10,839 bases of DNA, from the NCBI GenBank assembly GCA_035526435.1, contig DATLCI010000119.1:1-10839 (forward strand). The letters are read 5' to 3'. Both the position numbers and the translations under genes were made by a program. This document shows positions 1-5,583 of this stretch, in pieces. Source of the DNA: DATLCI01 sp035526435 (GTDB taxonomy: Bacteria > Acidobacteriota > Terriglobia > Terriglobales > Acidobacteriaceae). Position 1 is the first letter of the stretch; the number at the start of each line of letters is the position of its first letter. The notes under the pieces are model-generated. The model ran no database searches, was not told the origin of the DNA, and was given only the letters and a program-made list of their open reading frames with translations.

Positions 1-543
1 TCCGCGCCGCAGGCCAAACCGGCGAAAGTGGAGTCTGAATTCGAGACTGGACGCGCCGCTTTTCAGCGTATGTATGTATCCGCCCGGACTTGGTCTGCCG
101 ATGCGCAACCGGTTCGCCTCGAATCCCGCCCCACTAAGGAAGATCCCAAAGACGGACGAGCGGCCATGTGGGCGGGAATGTTTGTATCGGCCTCCAAGGG
201 GAACCTGCGCAACTTTACCTGGTCCGGCGTAGCTTCCGATCCGGACAAGGGTGTCCAGCCCGGCAGCATGGATGTTTACAGTCCGGCAAATGCGAATACC
301 CGCCCCTTTGACCTGAACTTCCTGAAAGTGGATTCGGACAAAGCTTTTGCCGTCGCGGATAAGAAAGGCGGCGCAGCGCTCTTGAAGAAAGACCCGAAGC
401 AACCGCTCAAGTACATGCTCTTCTTCGACAACACTAAGGGGAGGCTAGTATGGAGAGTGTTGTATGGAAGCTCTCAGAGTGATGCCAAGCTGCGCATCCT
501 GGTGAATGCGTCCACGGCAGACTTTATTGCCATCGAGAAGTAG
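1..543 (+). CDS. Conserved hypothetical protein, 5'-truncated by the window edge
   Basis: The reading frame is open to the left edge and ends at TAG 541-543, leaving 180 visible residues. A GTG at 28 is the first possible start inside the window, but the codons before it read SAPQAKPAK, a Pro/Ala/Lys linker typical of the stretch after a signal peptide or lipidated cysteine. I therefore infer that the real start and export signal lie upstream. No catalytic motif is recognised. The body is rich in polar and aromatic residues (RTWSADAQPVRLES, FTWSGVASDPDKGV). The end (LVWRVLYGSSQSDAKLRILVNASTADFI in outline) has the beta-strand, Trp-x-Val and closing 'Asn-Ala-Ser-Thr' rhythm of PepSY-like domains. 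From memory, acidobacterial genomes carry similar proteins of unknown function. It converges on the TPR gene with 6 bases between the stop codons and no clear terminator. Coding is well supported; function is unknown. Confidence 0.75.
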   Translation, partial: SAPQAKPAKVESEFETGRAAFQRMYVSARTWSADAQPVRLESRPTKEDPKDGRAAMWAGMFVSASKGNLRNFTWSGVASDPDKGVQPGSMDVYSPANANTRPFDLNFLKVDSDKAFAVADKKGGAALLKKDPKQPLKYMLFFDNTKGRLVWRVLYGSSQSDAKLRILVNASTADFIAIEK

Positions 544-549
544 GACGGA

Positions 550-1134
550 TCAGCCCTTCTTCTTCTTGATCCGCCCGATGCCCTGCTTGCATTCTTCCGC
601 AAAGGGACCATCTTTCAATATCTTCAAATACTCTTCATAGCGCTGCAGGGCTTCTTCGTTCTGGCCCGTCCGCTCCAACACCTCGCCTAACCGGTAGGTG
701 GCGACGGCGTCCCGCGGTTTGTATTCGAGGGCTTCGCGATACCGGCTAATGGCGGCTTTGTAGTTCTTTTCCTTGAAGTAGTACTCGCCCACTTCGATCG
801 ACTTCTCTGCCTTATGCGGATTCCAAGGCTTGAGCTCATTGACACCAGTGGTTTCTTCTTCATCATCGTCGCGGACGGGACGCCGAACGCCACTATCCGG
901 CGGACTCAGGTCAATGATGGTGTCGCGGCTGGAACTCTCTTCGCTATTTCGCGGCCGGACCGATGGTTTCGACGATTGGCCCTGATCCTGATCGATGGGC
1001 GCCGGTTTTTCCGTCTGGGAATGCGGTACCGGGTCACTCTTCAGACGCGGTTTTTCCTTGGCTACTGACACCTGCGCGTGCCCGCTGGCGGCGCAGCACA
1101 CCACGGTTCCCAGTACGATTCCCCAAGCCTTCAT
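550..1134 (-). CDS. Exported TPR-repeat protein
   Basis: A 194-residue protein. Residues 1-20 (MKAWGIVLGTVVCCAASGHA) form a signal peptide with a plausible signal peptidase I site after GHA. The paired Cys 13-14 are not in a lipobox context, so a lipoprotein is less likely. Residues 21-105 are a low-complexity, Ser/Pro/Glu/Asp-rich linker with no predicted fold. Residues about 109-142 and 143-176 are two tetratricopeptide repeats, with YYFKEKNYKAAISRYREAL and YRLGEVLERTGQNEEALQRY as their cores. The tail is basic (IKKKKG). TPR modules bind protein partners, so a periplasmic or outer-membrane scaffold is likely. The first repeat resembles BamD-type envelope lipoproteins, but the protein is too short and lacks a lipid anchor, so I make no BamD call. 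The ATG has a TAGAAT box 6 bases upstream and AGAGG almost touching it, so initiation may be leaderless. Confidence 0.85.
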   Translation of the reverse strand: MKAWGIVLGTVVCCAASGHAQVSVAKEKPRLKSDPVPHSQTEKPAPIDQDQGQSSKPSVRPRNSEESSSRDTIIDLSPPDSGVRRPVRDDDEEETTGVNELKPWNPHKAEKSIEVGEYYFKEKNYKAAISRYREALEYKPRDAVATYRLGEVLERTGQNEEALQRYEEYLKILKDGPFAEECKQGIGRIKKKKG

Positions 1135-1140
1135 GCCTCT

Positions 1141-1146
1141 ATTCTA
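1141..1146 (-). promoter_or_regulatory. Possible -10 box of the TPR gene, 6 bases before its ATG
   Basis: On the minus strand TAGAAT is followed by AGAGGC and then the ATG at 1134. A sigma-70 type -10 at this distance would start transcription at or next to the start codon. AGAGG is a Shine-Dalgarno-like string but lies only one base from the ATG, too close for ordinary use. No good -35 is seen. Confidence 0.35.
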
Positions 1147-1193
1147 ACGCCTGGAGCGCAGGAAAGTTACGCGCCCGGCGGAGGCGTAAGCAC

Positions 1194-1229
1194 AAAAAGG
1201 CCGCCCCGGAGTTGCAGGGCGGCCTTTTT
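1194..1229 (-). terminator. Intrinsic terminator of the OmpA-family gene
   Basis: A perfect 13-base inverted repeat has arms AAAAAGGCCGCCC (1194-1206) and GGGCGGCCTTTTT (1217-1229) around a 10-base loop. Read on the minus strand it is a GC-rich stem ending in a run of five T, 27 bases past the OmpA-family stop codon. It lies between two minus-strand genes, so it uncouples the lipoprotein gene from the TPR gene. The T/A runs on both sides would let it work in either direction. Confidence 0.9.
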
Positions 1230-1255
1230 GCTTTTCCCGGGGGAGGGGTAAACCT

Positions 1256-1987
1256 TTACTGCGGCTGCACCGAAGCGCTGGTTGGCGCGGGGGCAGGCTG
1301 ATTACTGTTCAGCATGTTCGCCAATAACCGGACTTCCACGCGGCGGTTTTCCGCACGGCCCTTGGCAGAACGGTTCGGAGCGGCTTCCTTGTCCTCACCC
1401 AATCCGATCACGTAGATCTTGTGGGCGGGGATATTGTGATTGGCCACCAGGTATTGCACTACGGCTGAAGCACGACGCTCGCTCAGCATGTAGTTGTACT
1501 GTTTGTCGCCCACGGAATCCGCGCCACCGGTGAGCTCCACGATGTAGCCCTTGGCGTTCGGTACTTCCGCGGCAAACTGGTCGAGCGCTTCCTTGCTCTT
1601 CTTCGTCAAAACCGCTTTGTCGAAGCCGAAGTGTACGGCGGCTTCCGCTACGGGCTGATAGTTGTCGAGGTTGGCCACGACGTCGCTCAACTTCTGCGCG
1701 CGGGTAGCAGCGTCAGAGGCGATGGTCTGCGCTTCGCCAGCGCGGGTTCCTGCGACTTGAGCTTTCTGGTCGGCTTCCGCAGACTTGGCATTCACCGTGG
1801 CCAAGCCCTGCTGGGCGCGGCTATCGACTTCGCGGATCTGCTGTGAGTTCTTCGCCGTCAGGTCGTCGAGCTCGTTGACTTTATCAACGACCGGCGTGAC
1901 TTCCTTGCGGACATAATTCTTAGTGGCGCAGCCGGTGCTGAACAACATTCCAGCGGCCGCGCAGGTGGCGATCAAAATTCTATTCAT
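1256..1987 (-). CDS. OmpA/Pal-family peptidoglycan-binding outer-membrane lipoprotein
   Basis: A 243-residue protein that should tether the outer membrane to the cell wall. Residues 1-19 are a lipoprotein signal ending in STGC, so Cys20 is the expected lipidated residue. Residues about 25-105 are rich in Ala, Gln, Lys and Asp with heptad spacing (AQQGLATVNAKSAEADQKAQ), probably an Lpp-like coiled coil. Residues about 112-222 are an OmpA C-terminal domain: HFGFDKAVL, then GGADSVG, YNYMLSERRASAVVQYL, and the closing GRAENRRVEV. Asp157 and Arg172 have the 15-residue spacing of the diaminopimelate-binding pair of E. coli OmpA (Asp271, Arg286). The tail is Pro/Ala/Ser-rich. An in-frame ATG exists at 2212, but the start at 1987 gives the signal peptide and has GGGAG 9 bases upstream. 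The gene has its own strong terminator and is divergent from uvrC, so it is probably monocistronic. Confidence 0.92.
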   Translation of the reverse strand: MNRILIATCAAAGMLFSTGCATKNYVRKEVTPVVDKVNELDDLTAKNSQQIREVDSRAQQGLATVNAKSAEADQKAQVAGTRAGEAQTIASDAATRAQKLSDVVANLDNYQPVAEAAVHFGFDKAVLTKKSKEALDQFAAEVPNAKGYIVELTGGADSVGDKQYNYMLSERRASAVVQYLVANHNIPAHKIYVIGLGEDKEAAPNRSAKGRAENRRVEVRLLANMLNSNQPAPAPTSASVQPQ

Positions 1988-1996
1988 AGAAGTGGG

Positions 1997-2001
1997 CTCC
2001 C
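1997..2001 (-). promoter_or_regulatory. Ribosome binding site that fixes the OmpA-family start
   Basis: GGGAG on the minus strand lies 9 bases before the ATG at 1987. It supports this start over the in-frame ATG 75 codons upstream, which would put a cysteine-containing, non-signal leader ahead of the signal peptide. Confidence 0.7.
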
Positions 2002-2155
2002 ATTCTTTTTGGACAATTGCCTTAGACGGGCAATCAGCTATACACCCGAGACAAGTGCAAACCGCTTGCCAATCAGTGAGAATCGTCAAAGTTCTTAAAC
2101 GGTTGTCCTGCAAAGAGTTAATGGCGCACCTCCGACCCCCCGCCTTTTGCTCCCC

Positions 2156-2177
2156 GGCGGAACCATGCCGTTCCGCC
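2156..2177. repeat. Perfect 8-bp inverted repeat in the uvrC upstream region
   Basis: GGCGGAAC and GTTCCGCC flank the 6-base spacer CATGCC. No T-run follows on either strand, so it is not an ordinary terminator. It lies about 90 bases before the uvrC ATG and just upstream of a TAGAAT string. An operator or an RNA hairpin in the uvrC leader is possible. It does not resemble a LexA box I can name. Confidence 0.5.
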
Positions 2178-2267
2178 ACAGTCAGCGTAGAATTTTTACT
2201 TGGCAGGCTCATCCGCCAATTGGCCTTCCGAGTCCCGCTGGCCAGCCCGAGAGTCTAATCATTTCGC

Positions 2268-4124
2268 ATGGATATTCAGTCCAAAATCAGGTCCTTACCT
2301 ACCCAGCCCGGCGTGTATCTGTACAAAAACGCGGGGGGCGCGGTCATTTATGTGGGCAAGGCGAACAGCCTCCGGGCGCGGGTGCGCTCCTATCTGCTGG
2401 ACGCATCCATCGCCGACGCCAAGACCGGCAGCCTCATGCGCGAGGCCGTGGATGTGGACTACATCGTGGTAGACAATCCCGCTGAGGCGTTGGCGCTGGA
2501 AAATAACCTCATCAAGCAGCACAAACCGCGATTCAACATCCTGCTGCGCGACGACAAGACCTATCCCTACATCAAGCTGACCCATGAGAGGTTTCCCCGG
2601 GTATATGTGACGCGACGCCTGAAAAAGGACGGCGGCCGCTATTACGGCCCATACTTCCCGGCCAACCTGGCTCATCGAACCGTGGACCTGATCCATCGCA
2701 GCTTTCTCATCCCGTCATGCAAGCTGGACCTCACGCGATTTCATGCGCGCCCCTGCTTGCAGTACTACATCAAGCGCTGCCTGGGGCCGTGCGTGAAAGA
2801 GCTGACCACTCCGGACATCTACACTGAGGCCGTGCGCGACGTTCAACTTTTTCTTGAAGGCCGCCAGAGTGACCTCTCGCGCTCCTTGCGTTCTCGCATG
2901 GATGCCGCCGCTGCCCGCGAGCAGTATGAGCTGGCCGCCAAGTATCGCGACCAGATATCCACCGTAGAGCAGTTGCAGGAAAAGCAGCGCATCGCTGCCG
3001 CGGAAGGCGATGACACCGACGTCTTCGGCTACCACTTTGAGAATGAGATGCTGGCGGTCAACTTATTCCACGTCCGCGGCGGACGCATCCTCGATCGCCG
3101 GGAATTTTTCTGGGAAGACCTGCCGGAGCGCGAACCCGGGACGTCTTTTAATCCCGGCGAATTCTTTTCCGCATTGCTGAAGCAGATCTATATTGACCAG
3201 CAATACGTTCCGCAGGCGATCTTTATTCCGGTGGAGTTTGAAGACCGCGTGGAGCTGGAAGATCTGCTTTCGGAAAAACGCCGTGCGTTGACTGAAAATC
3301 CGCGGGCTGCGCGCGTCGATATCGCCCTGCCGCAACGCGGGGAGAAGCGTTCGCTCATCGACTTGGCCAGCCAGAACGCGAAGCAGTCTTACGACCAGCG
3401 CTTCCGCGTGATGAAACCCGCGGCCCGCGCCATTCAGGAAGCGGTGCAGGACGCACTCACCCTGCCCGAACTTCCCCAGCGGATCGAGTGCTTCGACATC
3501 TCCCACATCCAGGGTTCGGAGACTGTCGCCTCCATGGTCGTTTGGGAGAACGGCGCGATGAAGAAGTCTGATTACCGGAAGTTCATCATCCGCAGCGTAA
3601 AAGGAGTTGACGATTTCGCCTCCATGCGTGAGGTCATCACCCGGCGTTATCAGCGCTTGCTCGATTCCGATGCCGCGATGCCGAGCCTGGTGTTGATCGA
3701 CGGCGGCATCGGACAATTACACGCGGCGGCGCAGGCGTTGGAGGCACTGGCCATTCCCAATCAGCCGCTCGCTTCCATCGCCAAGAAGGAAGAGATCATC
3801 TACGTCCACGGTCAGGAAGATGAGCCAGTCGTCCTTGACCGCCATTCGCCGGTATTGCACTTGGTGCAGCAGATTCGCGATGAATCTCACCGCTTCGCCG
3901 TGACCTTCCATCGCAAACGCCGCCAGATGCGCGACCGCGCCTCCGAACTCATGGAGATTCCCGGCATCGGACGCCTCACCATGCGGCGCTTGGTCACGCA
4001 CTTCGGCAGTGAGCGTTCCGTGCGCGAAGCCGATGCCACGGCCCTGGCTGCGGTCGTTAACCGCAAACAGGCGGAAGCTATCCTGGAATATTTTCGGAAT
4101 CTTAATTCAGCCGAGATGAACTGA
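2268..4124 (+). CDS. uvrC: UvrABC excinuclease subunit C
   Basis: A 618-residue protein that makes both incisions around bulky DNA lesions after UvrA/UvrB loading. Residues about 11-95 are the GIY-YIG nuclease for the 3' cut: GVY at 15-17, YVG at 28-30, Arg38 and Glu78 in LALENNLIK. Four cysteines at 151, 163, 171 and 175 match the 12-8-4 spacing of the iron-sulfur cluster in E. coli UvrC. Residues about 203-237 are the UVR helix pair that contacts UvrB. Residues about 250-545 are the RNase H-like nuclease for the 5' cut, with Asp410 in ECFDISH, Asp449, Asp478 in LIDGGIGQ, and the DESHRFAVTFHR histidines. Residues 561-610 are tandem helix-hairpin-helix DNA-binding motifs (IPGIG). Length is normal and all key residues are present. 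No strong ribosome binding site precedes the ATG. It converges on purQ with a 5-base gap. Confidence 0.98.
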   Translation: MDIQSKIRSLPTQPGVYLYKNAGGAVIYVGKANSLRARVRSYLLDASIADAKTGSLMREAVDVDYIVVDNPAEALALENNLIKQHKPRFNILLRDDKTYPYIKLTHERFPRVYVTRRLKKDGGRYYGPYFPANLAHRTVDLIHRSFLIPSCKLDLTRFHARPCLQYYIKRCLGPCVKELTTPDIYTEAVRDVQLFLEGRQSDLSRSLRSRMDAAAAREQYELAAKYRDQISTVEQLQEKQRIAAAEGDDTDVFGYHFENEMLAVNLFHVRGGRILDRREFFWEDLPEREPGTSFNPGEFFSALLKQIYIDQQYVPQAIFIPVEFEDRVELEDLLSEKRRALTENPRAARVDIALPQRGEKRSLIDLASQNAKQSYDQRFRVMKPAARAIQEAVQDALTLPELPQRIECFDISHIQGSETVASMVVWENGAMKKSDYRKFIIRSVKGVDDFASMREVITRRYQRLLDSDAAMPSLVLIDGGIGQLHAAAQALEALAIPNQPLASIAKKEEIIYVHGQEDEPVVLDRHSPVLHLVQQIRDESHRFAVTFHRKRRQMRDRASELMEIPGIGRLTMRRLVTHFGSERSVREADATALAAVVNRKQAEAILEYFRNLNSAEMN

Positions 4125-4129
4125 CGGGA

Positions 4130-4831
4130 TTATCCCCGCGCCAGCGTGCCTGCGCTGATCATGGATTGGAAGATCTTCAGCCCGTCCGCCGACCCCAGCA
4201 TGCTCTCACTCGAGCGATCCGGATGGGGCATCATGCCCAGCACGTTACGGCCTTCACTGCATATGCCGGCAATGTTGTCCAACGAACCATTCGGATTGGC
4301 ATCCGCGGTGATCTTTCCCTCTTCCGTGCAGTAGCGGAGGATCACCCGGTCGTCATCGCGCAGTTGTTTCAGCGTAGCTGCGTCGGCAAAATAATTCCCT
4401 TCCATGTGGCCAATGGGGATCTGTAGGACGCTGCCTTTGGTTAACCCCTGAGTAAACGGCGTCTGTGTGCTCTCCACCCGCAAATGGACCTGCTTGCAGA
4501 TGTACTTCAGACCGGCATTGCGCATAAGCGCCCCCGGCAGGAGGCCCGCCTCGCACAGAATCTGAAAGCCATTGCAGATGCCCATGACCAGCCCGCCGTG
4601 GTCGGCGAACTTCTTTACCGACTGCATAATAGGGGCGAACTTCGCAATGGCGCCGGTGCGCAGATAGTCGCCATAGGCAAAGCCACCGGGCACGATGATG
4701 GCGTCAGCACCTTGAAGGTCAGACGAATCATGCCACAGGAAGATGGCTGGCTCACCCGCGATCGCATTGACCGCATAGTAACTATCGTGGTCGCAATTTG
4801 AGCCGGGAAAGATGATTACGCCGAATCGCAT
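4130..4831 (-). CDS. purQ: Phosphoribosylformylglycinamidine synthase, glutaminase subunit PurQ
   Basis: A 233-residue class I glutamine amidotransferase. It splits glutamine and passes ammonia to PurL, with PurS as the third subunit, in the fourth step of purine synthesis. The N-terminus MRFGVIIFPGSNCD is the family signature. GGFAYGDYLR (residues 49-58) lies in the oxyanion region, and Cys86 in GICNGFQ is the nucleophile. His203 lies in MMPHPDR. The third triad position, normally Glu in HPE, is Asp205 here. Its length fits the small PurQ that works with separate PurS and PurL, rather than the fused large PurL. A TTG at 4837 is in frame, but the ATG at 4831 matches the family start. No Shine-Dalgarno sequence is visible; TAAAAT sits 6 bases upstream. 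purS and purL are not in this window. Confidence 0.96.
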   Translation of the reverse strand: MRFGVIIFPGSNCDHDSYYAVNAIAGEPAIFLWHDSSDLQGADAIIVPGGFAYGDYLRTGAIAKFAPIMQSVKKFADHGGLVMGICNGFQILCEAGLLPGALMRNAGLKYICKQVHLRVESTQTPFTQGLTKGSVLQIPIGHMEGNYFADAATLKQLRDDDRVILRYCTEEGKITADANPNGSLDNIAGICSEGRNVLGMMPHPDRSSESMLGSADGLKIFQSMISAGTLARG

Positions 4832-4837
4832 AAGCAA

Positions 4838-4843
4838 ATTTTA
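4838..4843 (-). promoter_or_regulatory. Possible -10 box of purQ, 6 bases before its ATG
   Basis: On the minus strand TAAAAT is followed by TTGCTT and the ATG. With no Shine-Dalgarno sequence present, this spacing suggests a transcript that starts at or next to the start codon. No -35 match is seen at 16-18 bases, so the call is tentative. Confidence 0.4.
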
Positions 4844-4937
4844 CCACGCTGATTTTCACCGGATCCGGCCCGGATGGGTGCCCTGGCCAACCAGGGAAGG
4901 CCCACTCCTAGCACAAATCCTGCATCAGAAAATGAGT

Positions 4938-4952
4938 TGGACGGATTGTCCA
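4938..4952. repeat. Short inverted repeat upstream of the BON lipoprotein gene
   Basis: TGGAC and GTCCA flank GGATT, about 35 bases before the BON gene start. It could be a small operator in the divergent purQ/BON promoter region, but 5-bp arms also arise by chance. Confidence 0.25.
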
Positions 4953-4973
4953 CGATTCGAACTTAGATCTTAC

Positions 4974-4977
4974 GGAG
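4974..4977 (+). promoter_or_regulatory. Ribosome binding site of the BON lipoprotein gene
   Basis: GGAG lies 9 bases before the ATG at 4987. It is a good Shine-Dalgarno match and fixes the start that gives an intact lipoprotein signal. Confidence 0.75.
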
Positions 4978-4986
4978 ACACACATT

Positions 4987-5520
4987 ATGCGTGCAACGCG
5001 ATTGATCGCTGTTTTGGCAGCGCTGACTCTCATCTTTACCCTCGGCTGTTCCCAGCAGAGGGCCACAAATCCCTCAGTCAAGGACAACGTCTCGAAGTCG
5101 CTGGAAAATGCCGGCTTCAAGGACATCAATGTTGACGAAGACCGCGACAAGGGCGTCATTACCATTAAAGGTAAGGTCGGCAGCCAGGACGACAAGTCCC
5201 GCGCTGAGGACATCGCCCGCCAGGCCGCCGGCAATAGCGTAGTCGCCAATGAGATCCTGGTGACCGGCGCCAATGAAGACCGTGCCGAAGACGTAGCCAG
5301 CGCGACCGACGACGCGATCGAGGCCGAATTCGACGCCATGATCACCAAGATGAACCTGAAGGACCAGCATGTCCGCAAGGATGCCAAGAATGGCGTGCTG
5401 ACCGTTACCGGTGATGTGGACACGACCGCCGAGCGCAATACCATCGAGAAAAACGCCGCGAAGATCAAGGGCGTGACCCAGGTCGTGAACAAGCTGGAAG
5501 TAAAGGCCGCGAAGCGCTAA
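4987..5520 (+). CDS. Two-BON-domain lipoprotein (OsmY-like)
   Basis: A 177-residue envelope protein. Residues 1-20 (MRATRLIAVLAALTLIFTLG) are a signal peptide and Cys21 is the likely lipidation site. Residues about 30-94 are a first BON domain (VITIKGKVGSQ, AEDIARQA, VVANEI). Residues about 106-173 are a second (GVLTVTGDVDTTAERN, IKGVTQVVNKLEV). BON domains bind phospholipid surfaces and occur in osmotically induced periplasmic proteins such as OsmY and in outer-membrane maintenance lipoproteins such as DolP. A role in envelope integrity is therefore the best guess, without a specific partner. It has a good ribosome binding site and its own terminator, and it is divergent from purQ, so it is probably transcribed alone. 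The protein is highly charged (many Asp, Glu and Lys) apart from the signal. Confidence 0.92.
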   Translation: MRATRLIAVLAALTLIFTLGCSQQRATNPSVKDNVSKSLENAGFKDINVDEDRDKGVITIKGKVGSQDDKSRAEDIARQAAGNSVVANEILVTGANEDRAEDVASATDDAIEAEFDAMITKMNLKDQHVRKDAKNGVLTVTGDVDTTAERNTIEKNAAKIKGVTQVVNKLEVKAAKR

Positions 5521-5538
5521 TCGCTGCAACGGCAAAAT

Positions 5539-5564
5539 AAAGGGAGGGCTTATGCCCTCCCTTT
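5539..5564. terminator. Bidirectional intrinsic terminator
   Basis: A perfect 11-bp stem has arms AAAGGGAGGGC (5539-5549) and GCCCTCCCTTT (5554-5564) around the loop TTAT. On the plus strand it ends in six T, 19 bases past the BON stop. On the minus strand the A-rich left flank gives TTTATTTT, 20 bases past the transketolase-like stop. It serves both convergent genes. Confidence 0.93.
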
Positions 5565-5583
5565 TTTCTGGCTTTAAGGTCGA

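Larger units (their letters stand above)
1988..2267. other. Divergent intergenic region between the OmpA-family gene and uvrC
   Basis: This 280-base gap must hold the promoters of both genes. A TATAGC string on the minus strand around 2037-2042 and TAGAAT at about 2188-2193 on the plus strand are possible -10 boxes, but neither has a convincing -35. The only clear structure is the inverted repeat at 2156-2177. No small gene, RNA gene or repeat family is recognised here. Confidence 0.5.

Noticed and set aside
546..573. 7-bp inverted repeat CGGATCA/TGATCCG around the TPR stop codon as a convergent terminator
   Set aside because: The loop is 14 bases, no T-run follows on either strand, and part of the repeat is coding sequence for a Lys-rich tail.
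1988..2212. In-frame upstream extension of the OmpA-family gene with a ferredoxin-like cysteine string (CTCLGCIADCP)
   Set aside because: It would bury the signal peptide and lipobox inside the protein, the spacing is not the standard CxxCxxCxxxCP, and a good ribosome binding site supports the start at 1987.
3063..3716. 217-codon open frame on the minus strand
   Set aside because: It lies antisense within uvrC, whose nuclease and DNA-binding motifs run unbroken through this region.
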